The translations under genes were made by a program, and so were the position numbers. A stretch of 64,000 nt of DNA from Martinezella tropici. GTDB taxonomy: Bacteria; Pseudomonadota; Alphaproteobacteria; Rhizobiales; Rhizobiaceae. The DNA is taken from contig NZ_VNIP01000015.1 in NCBI RefSeq assembly GCF_008370325.1, forward strand, positions 124,001 to 188,000, in the 5' to 3' direction. The first letter of the stretch is position 1, and every line of letters begins with the position of its first letter. The notes under the pieces were generated by a model. It made no database searches and was not told the DNA's origin. It saw only the letters and a list, made by a program, of their open reading frames with translations. Below, one piece after another: positions 51,364 to 59,329 of the stretch.

Positions 51364-51678
51364 ATGACTGGGCTTACCCTCAGCAGTGCCGATCTCGATC
51401 CTCGTCGTCGGCGCATCCTTTTCCGCTGTTGGCATCGCGGCATCCGCGAGATGGATCTCGTCTTCGGCCAGTTTGCCGACAACGAGCTGCCGGGCCTTGC
51501 CGAGGCAGACCTCGATGAGCTCGAGCGCATTATGGCCGAGGAGGACAATGATCTCCTCAAGTGGATACTCGGTAGCCTGCCGATACCGCAGCATCTGCAG
51601 ACGCCGCTGTTTGAGCGCCTCGCGTCCTATAAGCCCGATTTCGAAGAGATCGCCGAAAGGTTTGGTTTAACGAAATGA
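51364..51678 (+). CDS. sdhE: Succinate dehydrogenase assembly factor SdhE
   Basis: A 104-residue protein that helps attach FAD to the SdhA flavoprotein. The family pattern RRRRILFRCWHRGIREMDLVFGQFA contains the conserved RGxxEhD-like stretch (here HRGIREMD), followed by EEDNDLLKWILG. The ATG at 51364 has AAAGG eight bases upstream. Its stop overlaps the mfd start by ATGA, an arrangement that couples the two although their functions are unrelated. Confidence 0.92.
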   Translation: MTGLTLSSADLDPRRRRILFRCWHRGIREMDLVFGQFADNELPGLAEADLDELERIMAEEDNDLLKWILGSLPIPQHLQTPLFERLASYKPDFEEIAERFGLTK

Positions 51679-54600
51679 TCCCCGGTTTCGATGCGAAGAA
51701 GCTGCTCGCCGCCAGCGAGCCGATGACGATCGGTCATGTTCCGGCCGGCCTGGAGCCGTTCCTGATTGCCGAAATGGCAAAGGCCGGCCAGCCGGTCGCC
51801 TATGTCATGTCCGACGGCCAGCACATGGCCGATGTCGAACAGATGCTCGGCTTTATCGCGCCCGAAATTCCGGTACTTACCTTGCCGGCCTGGGATTGTC
51901 TTCCCTATGACCGCGTTTCCCCGAGCTCCGACACCTCGGCCCGGCGCCTCGCGGCCTTGTCCGGCCTCATTGCCCATCATCGCAAGCCGCATGCGGCGGT
52001 CGTGTTGGTGACCGTCAACGCCATGCTGCAGAAGGTAGCGCCGCAGGAGATTATCGAGAGCCTGGCCTTTTCTGCCCGGCCGGGTAACCAGGTCCGGATG
52101 GACGATATCGCGGCCCGCCTGGAGCGCAACGGCTTCGAGCGCGTGGCGACTGTGCGCGAGGTCGGCGAATATGCCGTGCGCGGCGGCATTCTCGATGTCT
52201 TCGTTCCGGGCACGGAAGAGCCGGTGCGCCTGGATTTCTTCGGCGATACGCTGGAAAGCATCCGTAGCTTCGATCCCGCCAGCCAGCGCACGACGGGACA
52301 GGTCCGCTCGCTCGATCTCAATCCGATGAGCGAAGTGACCCTGACGCCGGATACGATCAGCCGCTTCCGCAAAAACTATCTCTCCGCCTTCGGTGCGGCC
52401 ACGCGCGACGATGCGCTCTATCTCGCCGTCTCCGAAGGTCGCCGCTATGCCGGCATGGAACATTGGCTGCCGCTTTTCTACGAGAGACTGGAGACGGTTT
52501 TCGACTATCTCAAGGGCTTCCGGCTGGTGACGGATCATACCGTTCGCGAGGCCGCCGAGGAGCGTTCCAAGCTCGTCTTCGACTATTACGACGCTCGCCT
52601 GCACTCCGGCCAGCAAGCCAAGGGGCAGATGGCGCAGGGCACGCCCTATAAGCCCGTGACCCCAGGCCAGCTCTATCTCGACGGCAAGGTTTTCGGCAAT
52701 GCGCTCGATGCCTTCGCCGCTATCCGTATCTCACCCTTCAACGAGCACGAGGGCGAGGCGCGTCGCGTCGTCAGCCTCGATGCCCGCCAGGGACCGCGCT
52801 GGGCGCGCTCCGCCACCGAGAGCGCCGACAGTGAGCGCGTCAACGTCTTCGATGCCGTCGTCAAGCATATCGCCGATAAGCGGGCTGCGGGCGGCAAGGT
52901 GCTGATTTCGGCCTGGACCGAAGGCTCGCTCGACCGTCTCCTGCAGGTGCTGTCCGAACACGGCCTCGCACGCGTCAAGACGATCGAAGCCTTCAAGGAT
53001 CTCGGCAGCCTGGCGAAGGGTGAGGCGGCTGCGGCCGTGCTCAGCCTGGAAGCCGGTTTCGAGGCTGGCGATCTCATCGTCATCGGTGAGCAGGATATTC
53101 TCGGCGACCGCATGGTGCGCCGCTCGAAGCGTCGCAAGCGTGCTGCCGATTTCATCTCGGAAGTGGCGGGCCTGGACGAAGGTTCGATCGTCGTTCACGC
53201 CGAGCACGGTATCGGTCGCTTCGTTGGGCTCAGAACCATCGAGGCCGCCGGCGCACCGCATGCCTGCCTCGAGCTGCAGTATGCCGACGATGCCAAGCTG
53301 TTCCTGCCGGTCGAAAACATCGATCTCCTGTCGCGCTATGGCAGCGAGGGCACCGAAGCGCAGCTCGACAAGCTCGGCGGCGGCGCCTGGCAGATGCGCA
53401 AAGCCAAGCTCAAGAAGCGCCTGCTCGATATGGCCGGCGCCTTGATCCGGGTCGCGGCCGAACGCCTGACGCGCCATGCGCCGGTGCTCAGTACGCCGGA
53501 TGGTCTCTATGACGAATTCGCCGCGCGCTTCCCCTATGACGAGACCGACGACCAGATGAACGCCATCGAGGCGGTGCGCGAGGATCTCGGCGCCGGCCGG
53601 CCGATGGACCGCCTCGTCTGCGGCGACGTCGGCTTCGGCAAGACCGAAGTGGCCCTGCGTGCAGCCTTTGTCGCTGCCATGAATGGCGTGCAGGTCGCCG
53701 TCGTCGTGCCGACGACGCTGCTTTCGCGCCAGCATTTCAAGACCTTCTCCGAGCGCTTCCGCGGTTTGCCGATCCGCATACAGCAGGCATCTCGTCTGGT
53801 CGGTTCCAAGGAACTGGCGCTTACCAAGAAGGAAGTTGCCGAGGGCAAGACCGATATCGTCGTCGGTACCCACGCGCTCCTCGGCGCCGGCATCCAGTTC
53901 GCCAATCTCGGCCTGCTCGTCATCGACGAGGAGCAGCATTTCGGCGTCAAGCACAAGGAGCGCCTGAAGGAGCTGAAGAGCGACGTACATGTGCTGACGC
54001 TGTCGGCGACGCCGATCCCGCGCACCTTGCAGCTGGCGATGACGGGCGTGCGCGAGCTCTCGCTTATCACAACGCCGCCGGTCGACCGCATGGCGGTGCG
54101 TACCTTCATCTCGCCCTTCGATTCGCTTGTGATCCGCGAAACGTTGATGCGCGAGCATTATCGCGGCGGTCAGAGCTTTTATGTCTGCCCGCGCCTGGCC
54201 GATCTCGCCGATATCCATGCCTTCCTGCAGTCGGATGTACCGGAGCTGAAGGTGGCGGTCGCCCATGGCCAGATGCCGGCCGGCGAGCTGGAAGATATCA
54301 TGAACGCGTTCTACGAGGGCCGTTATGATGTGCTGCTCTCCACCACCATCGTCGAATCCGGCCTTGACGTGCCGACGGCGAACACGCTGATCGTCCATCG
54401 TGCCGACATGTTCGGTTTGGCCCAGCTCTATCAGCTCCGTGGCCGCGTCGGTCGCTCCAAGGTCCGTGCCTTTGCGCTCTTCACGCTGCCTGTCAACAAG
54501 GTGCTGACGACGACGGCGGAGCGCCGGCTCAAGGTGCTGCAGTCGCTGGATACGCTCGGCGCCGGCTTCCAGCTTGCCAGCCACGACCTCGATATCCGCG

Positions 54601-55175
54601 GCGCCGGCAATCTGCTCGGCGAGGAACAGTCGGGCCATATCAAGGAAGTCGGCTTCGAGCTCTACCAGCAGATGCTCGAGGAGGCCGTCGCCGAGGTCAA
54701 GGGCGTCGACGAGATCCAGGATACCGGCTGGTCGCCGCAGATCTCCGTCGGCACGCCGGTCATGATCCCCGATGATTACGTGCCTGACCTGCATCTGCGC
54801 ATGGCGCTCTATCGCCGCCTCGGCGAGATTACCGAAATCAAGGAGATCGATGGTTTCGGTGCAGAAATGATCGACCGCTTCGGCCCCTTACCGATCGAGG
54901 TGCAGCACCTCCTCAAGATCGTCTACATCAAGTCGCTTTGCCGCATCGCCAATGTCGAGAAGCTGGACGCCGGCCCGAAGGGCGTCGTCGTGCAGTTCCG
55001 CAACAAGGAATTCCCGAACCCGGCCAACCTCGTCGGCTATATCGCCAAGCAGGGCACCATGGCAAAGATCCGTCCCGACCACAGCGTCTTCCTGACCCGC
55101 GATCTTCCCACGCCGGAAAAGCGGCTGCAGGGGGCGGCAGTTGTCATGACGCAGCTGGCGGAGCTGGCTAAGTAG
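51675..55175 (+). CDS. mfd: Transcription-repair coupling factor Mfd
   Basis: Removes RNA polymerase stalled at DNA damage and recruits UvrA. The 1166-residue protein has all usual parts: N-terminal UvrB-like domains (LPAWDCLPYDRVSPSSDTSARRL), the RNA-polymerase-interaction domain (GSIVVHAEHGIGRFVGL), a RecG-like translocase (Walker A GDVGFGKTE, DEEQHFGVKHKE, SATPIPRTLQLAMTG, RGRVGRS) and the C-terminal regulatory domain. It starts inside the sdhE stop codon. Confidence 0.98.
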   Translation: MIPGFDAKKLLAASEPMTIGHVPAGLEPFLIAEMAKAGQPVAYVMSDGQHMADVEQMLGFIAPEIPVLTLPAWDCLPYDRVSPSSDTSARRLAALSGLIAHHRKPHAAVVLVTVNAMLQKVAPQEIIESLAFSARPGNQVRMDDIAARLERNGFERVATVREVGEYAVRGGILDVFVPGTEEPVRLDFFGDTLESIRSFDPASQRTTGQVRSLDLNPMSEVTLTPDTISRFRKNYLSAFGAATRDDALYLAVSEGRRYAGMEHWLPLFYERLETVFDYLKGFRLVTDHTVREAAEERSKLVFDYYDARLHSGQQAKGQMAQGTPYKPVTPGQLYLDGKVFGNALDAFAAIRISPFNEHEGEARRVVSLDARQGPRWARSATESADSERVNVFDAVVKHIADKRAAGGKVLISAWTEGSLDRLLQVLSEHGLARVKTIEAFKDLGSLAKGEAAAAVLSLEAGFEAGDLIVIGEQDILGDRMVRRSKRRKRAADFISEVAGLDEGSIVVHAEHGIGRFVGLRTIEAAGAPHACLELQYADDAKLFLPVENIDLLSRYGSEGTEAQLDKLGGGAWQMRKAKLKKRLLDMAGALIRVAAERLTRHAPVLSTPDGLYDEFAARFPYDETDDQMNAIEAVREDLGAGRPMDRLVCGDVGFGKTEVALRAAFVAAMNGVQVAVVVPTTLLSRQHFKTFSERFRGLPIRIQQASRLVGSKELALTKKEVAEGKTDIVVGTHALLGAGIQFANLGLLVIDEEQHFGVKHKERLKELKSDVHVLTLSATPIPRTLQLAMTGVRELSLITTPPVDRMAVRTFISPFDSLVIRETLMREHYRGGQSFYVCPRLADLADIHAFLQSDVPELKVAVAHGQMPAGELEDIMNAFYEGRYDVLLSTTIVESGLDVPTANTLIVHRADMFGLAQLYQLRGRVGRSKVRAFALFTLPVNKVLTTTAERRLKVLQSLDTLGAGFQLASHDLDIRGAGNLLGEEQSGHIKEVGFELYQQMLEEAVAEVKGVDEIQDTGWSPQISVGTPVMIPDDYVPDLHLRMALYRRLGEITEIKEIDGFGAEMIDRFGPLPIEVQHLLKIVYIKSLCRIANVEKLDAGPKGVVVQFRNKEFPNPANLVGYIAKQGTMAKIRPDHSVFLTRDLPTPEKRLQGAAVVMTQLAELAK

Positions 55176-55613
55176 GGAAGCGTCTCTCAGCCGGTCGGTG
55201 GTATTCGGCGACCGCTTTCGACGGCACGATCCAAGGCCGCCTTCGGCTCTAAGCGGCCGTCGTGGATACGATCTCCGAAGTACGCTATGCGCCAGAATCG
55301 GACATCGGTCGAGAGGCGACCGATGTCCGGCCCGGGGCCGCTTCCGGACCGTCGGGTTGTGGCGCGATTACCCCAATAGCTGTCAATTGGGATAGACACG
55401 GTAGCTCTATCAATCAACCTTCGCTTGCCTCTCGGCTTTGCTTGATAGGATCACAGCTATTCGTGAAAATCCTGAGAAATGGCACTGCCCGTAAGCTCTT
55501 CTTAAACCAGATTTGAAGCAGCCGAAGCGATTTATCCGCTCCTGCTTTTTTGATTGCTCCGCTTGAAATTGAAGTACAAAGTTAGGGCACGGCAATAAAA
55601 GGGAAGGTGAAGC
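55176..55613. repeat. Gene-free stretch with a dispersed-repeat-like hairpin
   Basis: No convincing gene in 438 bases. CGGACATCGGTCG (55299-55311) and CGACCGATGTCCG (55317-55329) form a perfect 13-base stem with an AGAGG loop. The adjoining minus-strand 'atgtccgattctggcgca' resembles a degenerate repeat I recall from Rhizobiales intergenic regions. A 76-codon minus-strand frame covers it, but is most likely a by-product of the repeat. The rest shows nothing clear. Confidence 0.45.
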
Positions 55614-56414
55614 TTGATCACGGTGGAATTGCAAGTCCGGGAGGTCGTGGCGGCATTCAATTCCGGAAAGCATGCCGACGCGCTGCGACTGTGCCGCAAT
55701 GCCCTGGACGACAACCCAAATGACGCCGTACTCAATCACCTCCTCGCGGCGGGGAGCTTCGCGGTCCAGGATTTCGTCACGGCGCTGGATTGTGCCGAGG
55801 AGAGCCTCAAAGTCAGGTCGGGAAATCCGGCAACATTGTTCCTCGCAGGGCGCGCTGCTCGCGCTCTTGGCCGGCTTGACCTTGCCGAAAGCTATTTCGC
55901 TCAGCTTCCAGCCGCCTTTCCGGACGCGCTCGCCGAGCTCGCCAGGACATTTGAACAGAATAGCAAACGCCAGCAGGCAGCTAAGGCCTGGCAGCGGGCA
56001 TTCGAGATCGATCCATCCTCACGGGAGGCCGCCGCAAGGCTTGGCCGTCTGCTTTGGGAAGCCGGGGATTTCGAAAATGCCCGCGAACGGCTGGAGTTTG
56101 CGGTGAAGGCAGATGCACCTCACAGCGCTTGGTTCGACCTCGGCCTCGCGCGTCAAGATTGTGACGATCTTGACGGTGCCGTGGATGCCTTTAAAACGGC
56201 GCTCGCGCGTAAGCCGGATGATCCGCAAGCTAAATTCAACCTCGGTAGCGCTCTACAGCAGCTTGGTGATATGGAAGGTGCAATTGGCGCGTACCGGGAT
56301 GCCTATGCGCTCTCGCCTGCGACGCTGGGCATGATAGCAAATGTGCTGAGTTCTGGACGCAATGGTCTTCTATTCCTCGACAAGGCGGGCCTGCGCTCTT
56401 TTCTCTCCAGGTGA
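55614..56414 (+). CDS. Tetratricopeptide-repeat protein
   Basis: A 266-residue protein made of about six TPR units over residues 8-240 (for example LCRNALDDNPNDAVLNHLLAAGSF, AWQRAFEIDPSSREAAARLGRLLWEAGDFENA, AVDAFKTALARKPDDPQAKFNLGSALQQLGD). TPR scaffolds bind other proteins; nothing suggests an enzyme. The TTG start lies behind GGGAAGG at seven to eight bases. The last 45 bases overlap the convergent DUF6065-like gene, which may be a functional partner or antisense regulator. Confidence 0.8.
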   Translation: MITVELQVREVVAAFNSGKHADALRLCRNALDDNPNDAVLNHLLAAGSFAVQDFVTALDCAEESLKVRSGNPATLFLAGRAARALGRLDLAESYFAQLPAAFPDALAELARTFEQNSKRQQAAKAWQRAFEIDPSSREAAARLGRLLWEAGDFENARERLEFAVKADAPHSAWFDLGLARQDCDDLDGAVDAFKTALARKPDDPQAKFNLGSALQQLGDMEGAIGAYRDAYALSPATLGMIANVLSSGRNGLLFLDKAGLRSFLSR

Positions 56415-57125
56415 GCGGGAACGCTTATCCCTGAATTTCTTGCGATAAATGCCAGGCTCGACCAGAATTTGGCCGACTGTCCGGTCGTAACCGGCGATCT
56501 GTTCGCCGTCAAAGCTTTCGCAGACAAGCTCAAGGTCTTCCCGCCGGACGGGAAAGCAATGTGCGACCGGCAACCCTTTGGACAATACGCCCTCGAAATC
56601 CGATCTTGTCCAGATTGCCGGGAAATTGATGCCTGCGTCGTGGAATTTGTCGCAATCTACCATTCCGGTCACGGTTCGAAACGGGAGGTCTTCCCGATTG
56701 GCAGGATGCGTCGCAAAAAGCGACCACTTTTCCTCAAGCTCAATCGTCCAGAAACTATTGAATTTGATCGCTACCAGTTGGGATGTTCCCTCTTTGGCCA
56801 GCGCTGATCCAAGGATTTGTTCAGGCACATGGAAACTCATAGGCGCACGGGGGTGGTTTTTCGCAGCCGGTATTGGCACATCCCAGTCCCAGGAGAATTT
56901 TCCAGCTTTTACTGTCACATCGCATGGCAGCAGGATCATGAAGCCATGGGTCATGGCGTCGACAAAAGGCGGGCATTGCTTGACGGTTCGTATGTCACGT
57001 CCATGAAATTCCGAAAACGAGGTATTCGGCATCTGGCGAAGCCAATCGGGCAAACAGGACCGCGCCGCCGCTGGTTTCGGCAAATAATCATGCAGATTCG
57101 GGTCGCAACGGAAAATGATCTTCAT
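56370..57125 (-). CDS. DUF6065-like protein
   Basis: A 251-residue soluble protein. The blocks CLPDWLRQMP, TVKQCPPFVDAMTHGFMILLPCDVTV, FSWDWDVP and IKFNSFWTIELEEKWSLFATHPANREDLPF match the pattern I associate with DUF6065, whose function is unknown. Conserved Cys, His and aromatic residues hint at a ligand or metal site. A GTG at 57134 would add three residues. It overlaps the 3' end of the TPR gene by 45 bases and lies downstream of ridA on the same strand with a 156-base gap. Confidence 0.7.
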   Translation of the reverse strand: MKIIFRCDPNLHDYLPKPAAARSCLPDWLRQMPNTSFSEFHGRDIRTVKQCPPFVDAMTHGFMILLPCDVTVKAGKFSWDWDVPIPAAKNHPRAPMSFHVPEQILGSALAKEGTSQLVAIKFNSFWTIELEEKWSLFATHPANREDLPFRTVTGMVDCDKFHDAGINFPAIWTRSDFEGVLSKGLPVAHCFPVRREDLELVCESFDGEQIAGYDRTVGQILVEPGIYRKKFRDKRSRSPGEKRAQARLVEE

Positions 57126-57281
57126 GCGGCTCACAGAACAGCTCAGCGCTTAATACCAATGTCTAACTTTGTCGCCGGACAGTGTTCCCTCAAGCGATTT
57201 GGAAATTAGTATGCCTTCTCAAAGACGGCAACAAGCGGAAAGGTGTTCGATGCCGAGATAGCTCCAGTATCCGACATATCC

Positions 57282-57704
57282 TCATGCGGCCCGGGGCTTG
57301 CGAGTCTCTCCAGCGTCTGGAATGCGCGCGATAACCTTGATTTCGAAATCGAAGCCAGCCAGCCAATTGACACCGACAGCCGTCCAGTTCGGATAGGGCG
57401 CCTCGCTGAAGATCCGGTTCTTGACGGTCATGATGGTACCGAATTGCTGCTCGGGATCGGTGTGGAACGTGGTGATGTCGACGATGTCGTTGAAAGTGCA
57501 GCCCGCACTTTCCAAGGTTGCCTGCAGATTGTCGAAGGCAAGTTGGACTTGACGTTCGAAATCCGGCTCCGGACTTCCATCCGCATGGCTGCCGACCTGG
57601 CCGGAGACGAACAACAGATCACCGGAGCGGATAGCGGCGGAATAGCCATGTTCTTCGTAAAGTGCATGTCTGTTCTTCGGAAAAATCGCACTACGTGTCG
57701 TCAT
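57282..57704 (-). CDS. RidA-family enamine/imine deaminase-like protein
   Basis: A 140-residue member of the RidA/YjgF/UK114 family. RidA hydrolyses reactive enamines and imines. Typical blocks are GDLLFVSGQVG, NLQATLESAGCTFNDIVDITTFHTD, PNWTAVGVNWLAGFDFEIKVIARIP; the Arg in VIARIP is the conserved substrate-binding Arg. GGAGAG lies before the ATG. It is divergent from a TetR gene across three tandem operators, which suggests direct control by that regulator and a specialised substrate. Confidence 0.9.
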   Translation of the reverse strand: MTTRSAIFPKNRHALYEEHGYSAAIRSGDLLFVSGQVGSHADGSPEPDFERQVQLAFDNLQATLESAGCTFNDIVDITTFHTDPEQQFGTIMTVKNRIFSEAPYPNWTAVGVNWLAGFDFEIKVIARIPDAGETRKPRAA

Positions 57705-57790
57705 GATATTTCGCTCTCCATCGCATTAATGTGAAAAGATCGGAGGCGCGCAATCCTGCACGCCCTTTTCAAAAGGCCGCTTTGTTTGAT

Positions 57791-57868
57791 ATACGGCGTG
57801 TATGTGAAATATCGATATACGCGATGTATGTCAATATTTAAAATACGAAGCGTATGTGAAATATTGAG
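57791..57868. promoter_or_regulatory. Three tandem 26-bp operators between ridA and tetR
   Basis: ATACGGCGTGTAT (57791), ATACGCGATGTAT (57817) and ATACGAAGCGTAT (57843) start exactly 26 bases apart, each an imperfect or perfect palindrome of ATACG-N3-(C/T)GTAT. Each is followed by GT(G/C)AA(A/T)AT, so the whole 26-base unit is repeated three times. The array fills the shared promoter region, and the third unit is 20 bases before the TetR start. Confidence 0.8.
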
Positions 57869-57874
57869 GATGCT

Positions 57875-58462
57875 ATGGCAAAACGCTTGGAAACAATGGA
57901 AGAGAACCGGAACAAGCTTGTTGCCGCCGCACGAAAAGCCTTCGCCGAAAAAGGATTTGCCGCCGCATCGATGGACGAGCTGACCGCGGACGTCGGCCTG
58001 ACGAGAGGTGCGCTCTATCACAATTTTGGAGACAAACGGGGGTTACTCGCTGCCGTCGTTGATCAGATCGACAATGAGATGGCGTTGCGGGCAAAAGCGA
58101 TCGGCGAGCAGGCGGGAGACGATTGGCAAGGCCTGCTTGCAGAAGGCGAAGCCTATATCGAAATGGCTCTCGATCCGGAGGTCCAGCGCATCGTTCTGCT
58201 TGACGGGCCGGCGGTGCTGGGTGATCCATCGAAATGGCCCAGCCAGAACAGCTGTCTCGCAAGAACGAGGCAGACGGTCTTGAGACTTCTGGAGAACGAA
58301 GTCGTCAAGCCGGTTGATGCGGAAGCGGCAGCTCGCCTCCTGTCCGGCGCAGCGCTGAATGCCGCCCTATGGGTTGCCGCCAGTGACAATCCCGCAGAGA
58401 TCCTGCCCAAGGCGGTAGAGACCTTCCGGGCGATGGCTTCGGGATTGCTGGCAAAGGCCTGA
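57875..58462 (+). CDS. TetR-family transcriptional repressor
   Basis: A 195-residue regulator with the TetR DNA-binding domain at residues 8-55 (AARKAFAEKGFAAASMDELTADVGLTRGALYHNFGDKRGLLAAV) and a helical ligand domain (LSGAALNAALWVAASDNPAEI). GAGGA precedes the ATG. The three tandem palindromes directly upstream are probable operators for itself and the divergent ridA gene. The inducer is unknown; a substrate or product of the RidA-like protein is a reasonable guess. Confidence 0.9.
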   Translation: MAKRLETMEENRNKLVAAARKAFAEKGFAAASMDELTADVGLTRGALYHNFGDKRGLLAAVVDQIDNEMALRAKAIGEQAGDDWQGLLAEGEAYIEMALDPEVQRIVLLDGPAVLGDPSKWPSQNSCLARTRQTVLRLLENEVVKPVDAEAAARLLSGAALNAALWVAASDNPAEILPKAVETFRAMASGLLAKA

Positions 58463-58530
58463 TACAGGTGGCCGCCTTGCTGCTGTTATCGGCGATTCGC
58501 GACAGCTGACTTGCTCGAGGGGTTTCAAAC

Positions 58531-58556
58531 GGCGCTTGCTTTCCAGCGAAAGCGCC
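58531..58556. terminator. Hairpin between convergent tetR and dsbA-like genes
   Basis: GGCGCTT (58531-58537) pairs with AAGCGCC (58550-58556); an alternative inner stem pairs GCTTTC (58538-58543) with GAAAGC (58548-58553). It lies between the two stop codons. No T-run, so only a candidate. Confidence 0.4.
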
Positions 58557-58565
58557 ATCGTCAGC

Positions 58566-59237
58566 TCAATTCATTCCCGCGCGCGCTTCCGTCTTCATCT
58601 TGGCAATGTCACGCAAGGCCTCGGCCAGCACATCCGGCGTCTGCGCGCCGCTGACGGCATATTGCTGGTCGAAGATGAAAAAGGGCACGCCGTTGACGCC
58701 GATCTTCTGCGCGGCGTCGATTTCGCCGACGATGAGATCGCGGTCCGCATCCGAGGAAAGCAGGGTGGCGATGACGGATCTGTCGAGCCCGGCCTTTTCG
58801 GCAATATCGAGCAGTACGGCATGGTCGCCGACATTCCGTCCCTCTTCGAAATTGGCCTTAAAGAGCGCATCGACTACTTTGTCTTGCTTTTCCCGGCTTT
58901 CGGTGACGGCCCAGTGGATGAGGCGGTGTGCGTCGAGCGTGTTGGGGCCGATCTTGATGGCGTCGAAATCGAACTTGATGCCAACTTCGCGGCCGAGATC
59001 GGTCAGCATCTTGTGCCCCTCAGCGACACGCTCCGCGCCGCCGAGCTTCTGCTCGAGCGCCTTCTTCTGGTCAACGCCCTCTGGCGGATAGTCGGGGTTC
59101 AGACGATAGGGCCGCCAGTTGAGGTCGACGCCAACTTCGTCCTGCACTTCGGCGATGGCAAGCTCCAGGCGGGCCTTGCCGAGATAGCACCATGGGCAGA
59201 CGACGTCCGAGACGATGTCGATCGTAATGCGTTCCAT
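58566..59237 (-). CDS. DsbA-family oxidoreductase (FrnE-like)
   Basis: A 223-residue thioredoxin-fold protein of the FrnE/DsbA type. The redox motif is CPWC (C14, C17) in DIVSDVVCPWCYLGK, followed by an inserted helical domain (AHRLIHWAVTESREKQDKVVDALFKANFEEGRNV) and the cis-Pro loop GVNGVPFFIF. No signal peptide is seen, so it acts in the cytoplasm; relatives include 2-hydroxychromene-2-carboxylate isomerases and stress-related disulfide isomerases. AAAGGAC lies before the ATG. Confidence 0.92.
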   Translation of the reverse strand: MERITIDIVSDVVCPWCYLGKARLELAIAEVQDEVGVDLNWRPYRLNPDYPPEGVDQKKALEQKLGGAERVAEGHKMLTDLGREVGIKFDFDAIKIGPNTLDAHRLIHWAVTESREKQDKVVDALFKANFEEGRNVGDHAVLLDIAEKAGLDRSVIATLLSSDADRDLIVGEIDAAQKIGVNGVPFFIFDQQYAVSGAQTPDVLAEALRDIAKMKTEARAGMN

Positions 59238-59329
59238 GGTTCTGTCCTTTCGGTTTTAGGGCTATTCCCCTCCATCTAGGCCTTTGTGCCGATGGCTTCA
59301 ACCGGTTACCGAAAGGGAACCATGCAACG

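Noticed and set aside
52731..54794. 687-codon open frame on the minus strand inside mfd
   Set aside because: It is the antisense shadow of a high-GC gene; mfd has complete motifs in the other frame, and the shadow shows no domain.
55187..55417. 76-codon minus-strand frame after mfd
   Set aside because: It covers the perfect hairpin and its translation resembles the false proteins made by dispersed repeats; no ribosome site.
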